From the NCBI GenBank assembly GCA_963556145.1, contig OY744462.1, forward strand, positions 3,162,001 through 3,226,000: DNA of 64,000 nucleotides, read 5' to 3'. The notes below the pieces were generated by a model. It saw only the letters and a list, made by a program, of their open reading frames with translations, was not told where the DNA came from and made no database searches. Positions within the stretch are counted from its first letter, which is position 1, and the number at the start of each line of letters is the position of its first letter. Shown one piece after another: positions 1-10,854 of this stretch. The stretch is from Hygrocybe punicea. Its lineage: Eukaryota > Basidiomycota > Agaricomycetes > Agaricales > Hygrophoraceae. The translations under genes were made by a program, and so were the position numbers.

Positions 1-9
1 GAAAGTTCT

Positions 10-156
10 GGTAATGATATTTAGTATACTTGTCAAGTACTTTCAAGATACTGTGTGACATGGTATGCTACTGTGCACCCTGTGTACAGTGGCATGCCTA
101 AAGAAGGGTGCACAGTATCTTGAAAGTACTTGACAAGTATACTAAATATCATTACC
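10..156. repeat. Perfect 46 bp inverted repeat (hairpin)
   Basis: Positions 10-55 and 111-156 are exact reverse complements. They are separated by a 55 bp spacer that holds a second, imperfect palindrome. The arms could form a long stem. No flanking duplication can be judged because the left flank is only 9 bp. It may be a small MITE or foldback end. Confidence 0.9.
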
Positions 157-778
157 ATAACATTCAACATGGTATTGTAACAGTATTCAGACATAAACTA
201 CAATACTTGTGCTCAAATTCAGCTGAAAGTATGAAGGAAAATGTGACTTCTACCTTTTCAATAATTTGTTTCACTACTTTTACTGTATCTACAGCAAAGT
301 ACTTAGGCTCGTGACTACCCCTTCATTCTCTGGAGCAAGCTCTTCAACAGAAGGGCTAGAAGAGCTGGGTTTAAATTGGCCCACCGTGCAGATTCCGTCC
401 ATATTTGGAATGCACATGATTTTTAGAATAAAATAATCGAGATATCTTGAGATGCTGGTGCCAAATTGAGTTATACAGATTGGAGTAATTTGTGTCGACA
501 TTGCCCTCCTGTGCTGGCGCCATCGTTCTTTTTGGTACGGGATGGACGGGGACACTGTGATGCAAGCTGGTCTCATTCCTCAAGGCCATCTGGAATCAGC
601 TGTTCCTTTGATTCACTCTTTGGCACCTGGAAAATTGTCCAAACTGTTCCAAGATCTTGTCCCTTCCCAGTGGTGGCCATCTGAGTACTTCTTGGGCTCC
701 CTAGGCAACAAAGAGCAACATACTGTCTTCCTAGCTTGTACACTGGTTTTTTTGTTATCTCATGGCAAAGTTGTTCTG

Positions 779-1324
779 TGAGAGTTCCAACTTGAGGATG
801 TTCTGGGTGCTCTCTTGGGTCGTGATGACATAGTTTCTTCTGGCACAGGCTCTGGGAAGACTCTTGTAATGATCATGCTACTACTCTTGTATCCAATGGA
901 GCTCTGTGTCTTGATTGTACCACTCAAACAACTCCAACATGCTCAACTGGATGCCTTCACCTCATATGGTATCAAGTCAGTGATCATCAATGAAGATACT
1001 CCAAACTTTGACACATATGATTTCTCAGGACATCGGCAACTTCGTGTATCCAAACATAATAATGACCATGGAACAACTCGGCATTTATGATGGACATATG
1101 ACAAAATTCGGCAAACTTCTTTGCAAACATGACTGCAAATTTATCAATTGCATCAAGAGGATAGAGATTGATGAACTCCAGAACGTTTACACTGCTGGAA
1201 TTGCAAAACACAGACAACTTGCATTTCAACCTGCATATGGACATTTCGATGTTATCAGGCTTTTGTTTCCAAAAACCACAACTGTCTTGGGTTTCTCAGC
1301 AACACTTCCTCCACATATCCTATG
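779..1324 (+). pseudogene. RecQ-like DNA helicase, 5' part (broken)
   Basis: This reads as the first RecA domain of a RecQ/DEAD-type ATP-dependent DNA helicase. Visible motifs are FQLEDVLGALLGRDD (a Q-motif-like stretch), Walker A GTGSGKT near 845, a motif Ia-like VPLKQLQ near 920, INEDTPN near 985, and motif III FSATLPPHIL near 1,300. Motif II reads DELQ where the family has DEAH or DEVH. The reading frame shifts between the Walker A part (815-1,090) and the motif II/III part (990-1,325). Sequence with the same coding sense resumes after the hAT-type element, at about 3,230. The gene is therefore dead by frameshift, by a changed motif II and by insertion. Many Agaricomycetes carry multiple helicases of this kind, often associated with mobile DNA. 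I am confident of the family but not of any function at this locus. Confidence 0.75.
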
Positions 1325-1394
1325 AGTCGCCAAGAAGATTTCAATATTGGCAGACCATTTTTTCATTCAACGCACAAGCAACAGGCCCAATATC

Positions 1395-3221
1395 TAGTGT
1401 TGCCACAGCTAAGGCTAACGGTCAGCTAGTAGCTGTTAGCTTAGCTGAATTTAGCTTAGCTGGGGTCCAGCTAAGCTAAAGGCTAATGACCAGCTACCAG
1501 CTACAGCTACCTCAAAATCTTAGCTGCAGCTGGCAGCTAAGCTGCAGCTAATTACAGCTTTCCACAGGTAAGTGTGCCCAAGTACTCAGGTATTTTGGTT
1601 TTGCCATTTACTTAGATGTATATATATTAATATATAATAAGACAAAATTCAATTCAATTAATTAAATTAAATAATTAAATTAAATAAATAAGGAGGGGAG
1701 AGAGGGGGGGGGGAGGAGGAGAGGGAGGGAAGGGGGAGGAGAAGAGGGAGGGGGAAGGAGGAGGGGGGGAGTGGGAGTGGGAGAGTGGGAGGGGGCAGTG
1801 GGAGAGGGAGGGGAGAGGTGGGGACAGGATGGTGGTGACCACGGCCTTGACTATCCTTGTTGTTGTTGTTGTTGTTGTCCCTGTCGTTGTCTTCGTCCCC
1901 ATCGTTGTCTTCGTCCTCATTGTCATTGTCCCTGTCCTTGTCCTTGTTCTCGTCCTTGTCCCTGTCCTTGTCCTTGTCCTTGTCATCGTCCCTGTCCTCA
2001 TTCTCGTCGTCCTTGTCCCCATCATCCTTGTCATCCTTGTCCCCATCCTGGTCGGCCATGTCCCCATCCTCATCGTCCCCGTCCTCGTCATCCTCGTTCT
2101 TGTCATTGCCATGGCGGTGTGGTGGTGGTGGTGGTGGTGGTCCTCATCCACCGTCCTCGTCCTTGTCACCATCGTGTTGTCTGCAGAGGGTCTCGCTGCC
2201 CGTCGTTATCGTCCTTGTCGTCCTCATCGATGTTGTTGGTGTGTTGTTGGTGGTGACGTGTCCAGACATGTGTGACCATGTTTGTTGAGGTGTGACCAGG
2301 TGACCAAAAAGTCACATGGTCCGTGCACTGTAGAGGCTCCGGGCCGTCTGGACCCGAATCCTCTTCATATCCCACATCATCCCCGTCCATTCCCATTCAT
2401 GTATCGTCGATTCCGCCCGTTTCTGGTCATTTCCATCGATTCCGCTCCGGATTCCGCCTCCAGATTCGTTCCTACATGCACTGCAATGTCTCTAACGACC
2501 CGGAATCAGTACGTTTATAGTCATATATCATGTATCTACGTTTCCTGTCTCCTAGTACATAGCATCATTCCTCCTATACTCCGCTCCACTCCACTCCTAT
2601 CAGTTACAGCCTTCGGTTGTAGTACATAGTTACTACAGCACAGGATCTCTCCCAGTAGTATAAAAGATGTACCCTTATACTACAACCATAATATTACATC
2701 CCACCATATATCATATCCCATCATATAGAAAATACAGGTTATCGCTCCCCTTCAGTTCTATTTCTTAGTCCTCGCTTCGTATCGTCTCCATATTAGTCTT
2801 CGTACTCCACTCTCTTCACTTCCCCTCTGATCCAGAACCCTGGATTCGGGTTGGATTGACTAGACTACATAGACACTAAACTCCTCTGATCACTTCTTAG
2901 CTGATCACCCTTTCGTAGATTCCCATTCGGGTCTACAACAGAACTCGCCGTCACAGCGCCCCCCGAATCCCTATATAAGAGGCTCAAAATCCCCTGTCGA
3001 TCCCTTCAAAAATTTTTATTTCGTAGTATTTACTTAGTTATATTAAAATAATAATAGTATCTTATATATTATATAATATATCCCGGCTATAGTCGGCTGT
3101 AGCTGACTGTAGCCGGCTATGCTCGACTACCAGCTTCAACTAAGGAAATTTAAGAAATTAGCTTAGCCGTAGCTAAAGCTAACTTGGCCGGCCTGCAGCT
3201 AGCTTAGCCATGGCAACACTA
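1395..3221 (+). mobile_element. hAT-type non-autonomous element, copy 1
   Basis: The ends are TAGTGTTGCC and GGCAACACTA, flanked by a perfect 8 bp target duplication, ccaatatc (1,387-1,394 and 3,222-3,229). The 8 bp duplication and TAGNGTTGCC-like termini are hallmarks of the hAT superfamily. Subterminal DNA is packed with AGCT-containing repeats such as AGCTAAGCT. Inside are a purine-rich tract (1,690-1,830) and a degenerate GTCCTTGTC/GTTGTT array (1,850-2,110). No transposase is visible, so it must be mobilised in trans. It is longer than copies 2 and 3 mainly because of an LTR insertion at 2,329-2,955. It interrupts the helicase pseudogene. Confidence 0.92.
2329..2955 (+). mobile_element. 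Candidate solo LTR nested in hAT-type copy 1
   Basis: Comparison with hAT-type copies 2 and 3 shows extra sequence here, placed between a shared TCACATGGTCCGTGC segment and a shared CGAATCCCTATATAAG segment. The insert starts TGTAGAGG and ends CGTCACA, and is flanked by a 4 bp near-duplication (gcac/gcgc). A TATAAAAG box lies near 2,660. There is no coding capacity. A solo LTR is the best explanation; the exact ends are uncertain by a few bases. Confidence 0.6.
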
Positions 3222-3229
3222 CCAATATC

Positions 3230-3606
3230 ACATATGCAACACACCTGATTGTTGGTTCTCTGTCCAATTTTTGAAATCTCGACCTTCTCATCCCTGTCAT
3301 GTCGTCTTTTACATCTCCAAGCCAAATCCCATTGTCAATCATTTTTCATGATGTGATCAAGGAATGTAGCAACACAGCTTTATATCTGGATGGGCTCCTC
3401 CCTCCTGCACATCGAGGAACAGGTCTTATTTGGCACTATCACAGCCATATGTCTCAAGAATACTTAGAACACACATGTCAATCATTTCAAAGTGAATCCT
3501 GTTGCATATTACACACCTGCTCTGGAATGGAATCGGGGATCGACTTCAACAGAGCCGACATCATTATTCAATATGGCATCACTTCCGATGAAACCAAGAC
3601 AATATA
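3230..3606 (+). pseudogene. RecQ-like DNA helicase, 3' part (broken)
   Basis: This is the continuation of the helicase at 779-1,324 after the hAT-type element. Readable pieces include IIFHDVIKECSNTALYL, PAHRG, and a motif V/VI-like stretch CSGMESGIDFNRADIIIQYG, which fits the second RecA domain where RecQ-type enzymes have GMGIDKPDVRxVIHYG. It is in pieces with internal stops before 3,299. The conserved arginine finger region after QYG is lost at the stop near 3,605. Confidence 0.65.
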
Positions 3607-3729
3607 GTGAGCTGGATGTGGAGGACATAATAGCAAGGACAGATCCCTGTTCTTGATCGTGTATGAGCCTTGGGTTACAGAGGTGGATACCAGCAATGTG
3701 CCCGCTGAAGAACTTGAAGAAGATCCTGA

Positions 3730-4050
3730 TTAGGCTATGGCATGGATATGGGTAAATCCATATCCGTGGCGATCCGTACCCATGTGGGTATGAGTACAGA
3801 TCAGAAAATTTGTCTCTGTGGACCCACGGATATGGATACCGCTGGATGTGGCAATACTTGTCACATATGTGACAACTAATTACTTTAGCAGGAACCACCA
3901 GAATGCGACAACAACGAGAACGTGACAACAACATCAATGCAACAAAAGGAGAATGGCCAGGAGGGTGGTGTGCCCACTGAACGGCCCAGGTACGTGCCCC
4001 CAACCCAGCCTCTAAGACTTGGGCTAACCCTCCCAACGACCACACCTTGC
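3730..4050. repeat. GGATATGG-type dispersed repeat, copy 1
   Basis: Permuted short words such as GGATATGG, CCATATCC and GATCCG dominate 3,735-3,845. They are followed by a GACAACAAC segment and a GAGAATGGCCAGG segment. The same order of words is seen at 45,960-46,265 plus 47,650-47,740, and the outer end (TAGGCTATGGCATGG) resembles the reverse complement near 48,610-48,630. It looks like a dispersed non-coding element built on a minisatellite. Confidence 0.5.
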
Positions 4051-4055
4051 AACAA

Positions 4056-5150
4056 CTTGTCCAGTGGGCCAGTGCTGCACATGGTATGAACGAGTTCTTT
4101 TTTCCCCCTCCCCACTTCTTTGCTGAATTAAGAAAATTGCATAAAGCATGTTACATATGGCATAAGATACATAGCATGTGTTGCATATTGCATATTGCTC
4201 TAATAAGCCCACCTCCGACCTCTGCAACATATAAATTAGCATAAAATAAATCTACATAGAGTGTCTTAAGCCTTCATCAACCTCCTCTCTACCTGCCATC
4301 TCCCCTGTGTTGCACTATCATGCAACACTCGCAGCCATGAAGCAATTGCTCAGGGAGCAACAGGTCAACTGCCAAACACAACTGCCCTCCAAACAGTGTG
4401 GTGACAATTAACTCACATTTGCTCAACCCTACTTCTCCACAACCTTGAATGTTGCACAACAGATGAACACATGAAGACAGCCATGCTTGACCTCAAGGAG
4501 GATGCTCAAAGAGTCTGAGCATAAATAGCTAGTACTAGGTTTCTCTTTTTACAGTGTCTGATAAGATAGGCCTCATTCAAATACAACTAATGTCATGTGA
4601 TGAAAATTGTCACACTTGGCAGGTAAAACACAGTTTAACTCACCAAATGCCTATCTCCTCCATCCACATTTCAAAAATAAAATTTATGGCTCCTGGGAAC
4701 CACACATAATTGTATCCCAAACAACTCCCAGGAAGCAGAATTTTTATTTTTGACCTGTGTAATGAGGAGATGCAAAAGCAAGTTTGATCTATGCCTACAA
4801 AAAAGGCTATATTTTCAATCAAAATGTCACATTTGTTTCGAAATGGCTGAGGGCACATGATTTGTCATGAAATGTCACATATAGTCGTATATGAATGAGG
4901 CCTATCTTATCATGGTCTGAAAGTTGTGTAAGGACAGTGTCTCTGGAACAAGAGTTGCCTCTATTGATTCCATCATGATACCATACTTGTTTCTGTGCAG
5001 TAATAATACATGAGGTAAAATGATATTGACCATGATATACAATGCCTCTAAGTTCTAATATCTTTGTGTCAGTCTCTGAAACAAATTCTAATCTATGACT
5101 TGTTTCAATGTTTTTAAATGGATACTCTAGAATAAGACTATACAAGGCTT
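4056..5150 (-). pseudogene. Helitron fragment G: peptidase C-terminus and 3' end
   Basis: On the minus strand, 5,150-4,910 encodes the end of the USP-like peptidase domain: LEYPFKNIETS, FVSETDTK, then LRGIVYHGQYHFTS with the candidate catalytic His, and VWYHDG. The matching intact stretch is in copy D at 45,080-45,368. The coding part is interrupted by a MITE at 4,564-4,907. Downstream, 4,515-4,056 is the Helitron 3' untranslated region, ending CCCACTGGACAAG followed by a target T. No N-terminal part is attached. Confidence 0.75.
4564..4907. mobile_element. 344 bp MITE with TA target duplication
   Basis: The ends AGATAGGCCTCATTC and GAATGAGGCCTATCT are inverted, flanked by TA (4,562-4,563 and 4,908-4,909). 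Copy D at 45,290-45,330 lacks the insert and shows the empty site TCTGATATCATGG, so the boundaries are exact. The TA duplication suggests mobilisation by a Tc1/mariner transposase. No coding capacity. Confidence 0.88.
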
Positions 5151-5867
5151 CTCTCGTGCAAAGCATCTACAAGCCTCGCACCCCCAATTGCAATGGTTCA
5201 GCAGCTCAAGCCTTGCATCGGTGGTGTTGGCCACTTCATTAGGTGGTCCTGTGCCAGTATTCTCTCAAGCATGTCCCACTCATGGTCCAGTATCACGCCT
5301 CATTTTGAATGATCTATCCTACACATCCGAAGTTGTGCGTGATACATATGCATGAAAGACTATAATATAGGTTTATATTGCGAAGGTGTAAATAGTATAA
5401 TATACTTTTTTTTATAATGTACTTTTTTTTTTTTTGGTCGTAGTCATGGACAACAGGCATTTCCTTGGCCATCACCAGCTTTATTTGTCTTCTTGTCTTT
5501 GCTTTCAGCGACCTCCGTGTCTGTGGCATTCATCGTACATCTGGCAGCATTCATGGCATGTCATGGAGTCATAGGACCGTTGCATGCAGAGATGTGGGGC
5601 CAGGGACAGATCATGGTGAGGTAGATTTGTGGCACGTTGGATTCTATCTTTGTGCTGGTTTGTTTTCACAGCTCTACGCAGTGATTCTGTGTATAAAGGC
5701 ACTGACAATTTTATTTAGTGCATTTCGCACAACCGCAACTCTGTCCATTCCACAAAGCTTTACTGCATACTGCCCTTTATGTCGACTCTGTCTTCCACCT
5801 CAAAATGATGAATGTGCCCTTTTACGTTACCGTAAATTATACTGACCTTGTTGTTTTGTAATGCTAG

Positions 5868-8357
5868 TTCTGTCAAACGTGCAAAAAAAGTGGTCATCCC
5901 TCCATCTCCTACCTTGAGTGTGGATTGGTATGTTTTCAACCTCTCATCTCCATGCTTATTTTCACCTTGCTTAGGTCTGGCCAAATAAAAACAGAAAGCG
6001 CAAGGCAGAGATGATTGCCCTTCTCTCAGACACCGATATGTTTGCCATTCTCGGTCTCCTTCACATTCTGACTAACATTATGTTCTTTTATAAGTGAAGT
6101 GGTTGAGACACTGGCTCTTCCTATGAAAAAAATTCGGACCTCTCATGGCCCCACTCCAGGTTCTAAAGACTACGATCAGCTTCCGGCAGTGTCTATTTCG
6201 TTAGTATAGTATTTTTTATTGCATATTGTTTGCTCATTAGCTTACTTGTACCCACACAGGGCCAAGGTCAATGCTGCACTCCTTGGAAATAATCTCGCCT
6301 TCTATTTTGGCAGTGACAACGATGCTAACTTATCCAGCGAGGAGATATTGAGGTTTTATTTGTCTCTAGGGGTATCCGGTGTCTCACCATTCTATTTACA
6401 GGTCCCCCACCAAGAAAGGCAAGGCTGTGAGTGTGAAAGGTACATCCACACCTGGCAAGCATGGGCACACATTGCCAGTCGATATACCTGCTGAGACCAT
6501 GGCAGTCCCTCTCGTGTACATGCCCATCAATCTCACTTTACAGAATGCTGACCAGATTTTTCAGCCCGGTTGTTGAGCGTGGTGAAACTACGCCATCCCC
6601 TGTGAGGCCCCATTCTAGGTAATTTATCTTGTGGTTTTGCTATCTCCCTGTCTCATTTACTGCAGCAGGCCGAAGGTTTTGTCCGAAAAAGCTCGCCTCT
6701 CAGAAGAGCAGTGAGTTCTCACCATTCAATCTTGGGCAATTTTGATGCTATTTGTTACAGGCACTTGCATATGTCCTCTCGAGCTCACAAACTGCCTGTT
6801 GAGTCTCCAGGTGCTGCTTTGGATGGCAATGAAGTTGCTCTGCCCTCGGCTTTGCCCCTGTAAGTCCTTTCGTGTATCTTTTGTATCACTGACTGGTTTT
6901 CCCTGTAGGACTGAGAAAGGGGATCCATCTTCACCCGCAGTTTCAATGCTAAGCTCTGGCGTAAAGGTTGAAGACCCGAAATTGTATGAGTAGATGTCAT
7001 TTATTATGAGTATTTAATCATTGCTGGTACAGGCCCACTACCCAAGCCGCTGCCATGGGTGTTGATACAGGCTTTTCTGTTAGTACAACTGCTTTGGATG
7101 GATCCCCACTGTGAGTATAATTTGTCACTATGAACTGCAGTTGCTCACTATGTGTGCTGTTGTCCCAGGGATGGCAGCAATGTTTTGGATTTATCAGAAC
7201 TGGTCAGTGATGTTGGAGAGGAGCCTAACAAAGACCCTAGCCTGGCAGTGATGCGCAGGGATATCCAGGATCCTGTCTTGTACAAGATCTATGAAAACCT
7301 CCACTCTTGAGTCCATTTCCATTTTGGTCTGTTTGTCTTTGAAATTATTTACCGTTGTCAGCCGCTTCTGTGATATCCAATCATTTATGGTCAATGGCGA
7401 CTTCCAATCCCCTCGGGTGTCTTTCTCGAGTCTTATCAAGGATCTCTCCAACTCAACTATCAGGTATGTTGGCCTGTTTTTTTCTTCATGATACATTTGC
7501 TCACTTTCATGTAGTTCTGTGTTAAAAGGTCTTGTCTTTGTCTGTTCTGGCTGTTTCGTCAACACTAGTCGAATTCATCCGAAGCTTCTCACTGTGGAAT
7601 CACGTTGCATGAAGCTTGCAGGTCAGAACACAAATGCCATCAGCATTATGCTGGGCATGGCAACAGAATGTTTTTTGGTCACGGAGTGCACTGGAGGTTC
7701 TCAGGCTGCACCATATCCTTTTCATAAAATTTCAATTGTTCCGTTTGCGCAAGAGATGCGCAGTGATACCTCTGTTTGGGGCAAGTTGTTCAATTTTCAT
7801 GTCATATCTGGTTCGGTATCCAGTTTTGGTATCTCCTTTCTCACCCAGAGACAGCATAAGGTCTTCTCTATGCCATTGAATATGTTTCTGACTATCTGGC
7901 TTGCAGTTGCCAGTGCTCCACCATCTCCCAGTAAATCCGGTGGCCTATTTATTACTGTCTCAAACTCTCTGGTGACCAGTTCTTAAGCTCAGGGTCGGTC
8001 CGCTGGTGGCACATTTTATCCTGCTTCACGTGGATTTGAGGAGAGAAGTAAATAATGCCATTTCTGACTGCCTTTGATGTTCCTGACCAATCTTTTGTTG
8101 TTGCAGTTCCAATATATGATGGCCGTTCCAAGGCAGGCTACCCATTCTCTTTCTCGGATCACGACTTTCAAAACCTTTCAAGCTTTCCCCTGTACAGGGA
8201 AGGCAACAAGGATCTTCCTCATAATGCAGTGGTTGCTGTTGGATACACGCTAAGTACTTATTTTGGTGAATGGTCCAGGTGGTCAATCCTTTCTTCCAAT
8301 ATTCAATTTGTCATCTTTCTTGGTGAAACTGGTGCTCCTCTCCTTGCCGATGTCTAA
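5868..8357 (+). CDS. Unrecognised multi-exon protein, possibly degraded
   Basis: I do not recognise the family. Several short exons are separated by plausible 47-61 bp GT-AG introns, for example 5,928-5,974, 6,200-6,259, the one ending in CTGTAG near 6,908, and the one ending TTGCAG near 8,106. Readable exon pieces are VKRAKKVVIPPSPTLSVDW, WPNKNRKRKAEMIALLSDTD, VVETLALPMKKIRTSHGPTP, SPTKKGKAVSVKGTSTPGKH, LVSDVGEEPNKDPSLAVMRR, HPKLLTVESRCMKLAGQNTN, and at the C-terminus VPIYDGRSKAGYPFSFSDHD with FVIFLGETGAPLLADV before the stop. The N-terminal half is basic and Ser/Pro/Lys-rich; the C-terminal half looks folded. I recall similar uncharacterised proteins from Agaricomycetes but cannot assign a role. 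A stop near 7,985 may be intronic or a true nonsense codon. The start is not resolved; exons may begin as early as about 5,465. Confidence 0.5.
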
Positions 8358-8989
8358 TTTTCTTGCACGCTGTTAACCCATTATATCATTTGTTGTCCTC
8401 GTGGTTATGTAAGGACAGTGTGAATACATGCTTTTGCTGCATCTAGTTGTGAAGATGTGCTACCTCCCCAACATGAATGTTTCATCAATGAAATGTGCCA
8501 TGCACTGAAGATTTTATTGCAATGCCCTCTCACACGGCCTTTTGATTTTTATGTATACCTCACATCATCACTCGTTAAATTTTGGCCCGATTGACTTCGG
8601 AGATATCTGTATTCACAACTCTGTGATCGAGTGTCAATCCCGGCTTCAGGAGGCAGCAGCATGCCACCCCTGTCAGTTTCCACAGACACAGATAGGTATG
8701 CTACTCTGCCTTATGGTTCATCCTTGTCCACATTTCCATGTTTGTCATTAGAGGCGATGGTGAGGTGGTTGTTGGGGGGGGGTCTGAGGGCGAGACACTC
8801 ATTGTGGACTGTAGCTGTAGAACTTAAAAATTATATTAAAACATTAAAAATGTACCTATAGGGCATCCCAGTCCTGCTGCTCCTGTTCGCTCGTTTTACC
8901 TGCTTCTCCGGTACCTCTCACATTCCACTCCCACATTGCTTGGTTATCTGGTGCGGCCTTGCCATTCTTTGTGCTATCGTCATCTTTTG
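8358..8989. other. No gene seen
   Basis: This interval probably holds the 3' flank of the upstream gene, then unremarkable DNA with a short G run near 8,775. I see no convincing coding or structured feature. Confidence 0.4.
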
Positions 8990-9580
8990 GCTGTTGGTGG
9001 TAGAGGCCAAGGTTGCAGATTTTGATTGAGGGGACGGCAGTGGGTGCATGCTGTGGGGTGGTGATAGGTGAATTAAACATTGCATTGAGTAGTTAAAATG
9101 AAAATTGATTATCCGGAAAACTTTTTTTCAGCAGCGAGGGATGGGTGTACCATTCCACCGCTGCTCCTTCCCTCTCGATTGGGTTGGGCAGTGTTGGCCC
9201 ATTGGCCATTAGTCATTATTGGTCATTGGTCATTGGTCATTGTGTTGGGCTGTTCATTGTTGGTGCCGATAGTCACAGATCGATCTTTTGGCGCTTGTGG
9301 TTGAGGCCGAGGATGTGGATCTTGATTGAGGGGATGGCAGCGGTTGCATGCTGTGAGGTGGTGATGTGTGGATTAAACATTGCGTTGAGTTGTTGAACTT
9401 CATATTGATTATCTACAAAACTTTTTGGCAGCGAGGGATGGGCGTACCATTCCACTGCTGCTCCTTCCCTCTTGATTGGGTTGGGTGGTGTTGGCCCGGT
9501 GGTGGTTAGTCATTATTGATCGTTGGTCATTAGGCTGTTCTTCATTGGTGCCAATGTTAGTGAGTACTCACAGATCTTTC
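8990..9580. repeat. 300 bp direct tandem duplication
   Basis: Two diverged copies stand head to tail. TTGATTGAGGGGA occurs at 9,022 and again at 9,322. The following GGTGGTGAT, ATTAAACATTGC, GCAGCGAGGGATGGG, TCCTTCCCTCTNGATTGGG and GTCATTATTG segments recur in the same order 300 bp apart. Copy 1 also has a short GGTCATT array (9,210-9,240). Non-coding. Confidence 0.88.
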
Positions 9581-9589
9581 GTGTGACAA

Positions 9590-10495
9590 GCTGGGATGAG
9601 CTACGATAGAATATATATAATCAATATGCAAAGATACGAAACAAAAAAGTTTTCACATACAAATATGTGCCGATGCCTGCAATATGCACATTATAGGTTG
9701 AACGTTGAACATTAAAGGGACAAATGGTAAGTCATGACACCTGTGACCAGTTTAACCCTCTGCCCTAATTGTAACAAGCACTTTCTGCTCATCGCAACAT
9801 GCAAGCATTCTGTTGTTTCTGGTGTATTCTGGTTTCTATATGTGTCTGCTTCTCATTGAAAATCTTACTGGCCTCTTCACAGTCCAGTCAACAGCTGTCT
9901 CCCTGTCACTTTCAAGTTGCAGAAGCTTGGCCCATGTTCACATTTCTCTCTCTTTGTCATGTGTTGTACTGACTGGTGATCAATAGTGGAAATGCTACTT
10001 GGTCATCAGAGTCTATCCTGGCCGTAGTAAGTGATATCCTTTGCTTACTGATTCATCTTTAATGATGGCAATTTTGCAATGGCAGGTTTCTCACACACTG
10101 CACGATTGTTGTGTTTCCAGCTGAAATTCTACTATGCTACCAGTGGCTCCTATCCTGGCTGTGAGTGATATCTTCTTAGCTATTCATCTTTTTTGATGTG
10201 TTTTCTAGTTTCCAGCATCTGCGGCTGCCTTTCAACTGTGCAAATGTCGCACTTGTCACACATGTCCTTTTACCCTGTACATAATGTCTTCAGATGTCTT
10301 GAACATGTCCTTTGCCCCTTGTGGGTGTCTGTCATCATGCATGTCAACTATCTTTAAATTGTCACACAATGTTGATGTTGATGCCAAGCCTGTGTCTTAC
10401 ACATTAGTTGACTTTCAGATAGAGTCTACTGTGTGTCCACTTGTGCTGATATACTCAGATCTTGAATCCAGGTGTCAGTTCTCTAAGTTACCAAA
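9590..10495. other. No gene seen
   Basis: AT-rich DNA with a few intron-like words and an 81-codon open stretch at 10,284-10,529. That stretch runs into the adjacent Helitron end and shows no recognisable motif. I do not call a gene. Confidence 0.35.
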
Positions 10496-10854
10496 CTTGT
10501 TTAGTGGGCCAGTGTTGCGCATGGCATGAACGAGTTGTTTTTTCCCCCTCCCCACTTTCATGATGAAGTAATCAATAACATTAAATTGCATAAAGCATGT
10601 TACATATGGTATAAGACATATAGCATATGTTGTATATTGATAAGCCCACCTTTCATCTTAGCAACATAAAAAGTAGAAAAAATCAAACTACATAGTATGT
10701 CTTAAGTGTTCATCAACCTCCTCTCTTCCTGTCATGTCTTCTGTGCTCCATCATCATGCAATATTCTCAGTCATAAAAGAGAGCAACAGGTCAACTGTCA
10801 AACACAACTGCCCCCCAAACAGTGTGATAACAATTGACTTACATTTTCTCAACC

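Noticed and set aside
1667..2288. Five overlapping open frames in hAT-type copy 1
   Set aside because: Same array artefact (GTCCTTGTC and GTTGTT repeats); the frames differ from those in copies 2 and 3.
9210..9240. GGTCATT array as a telomere-like repeat
   Set aside because: Only three or four units inside one copy of a 300 bp duplication, and not a known telomere motif.
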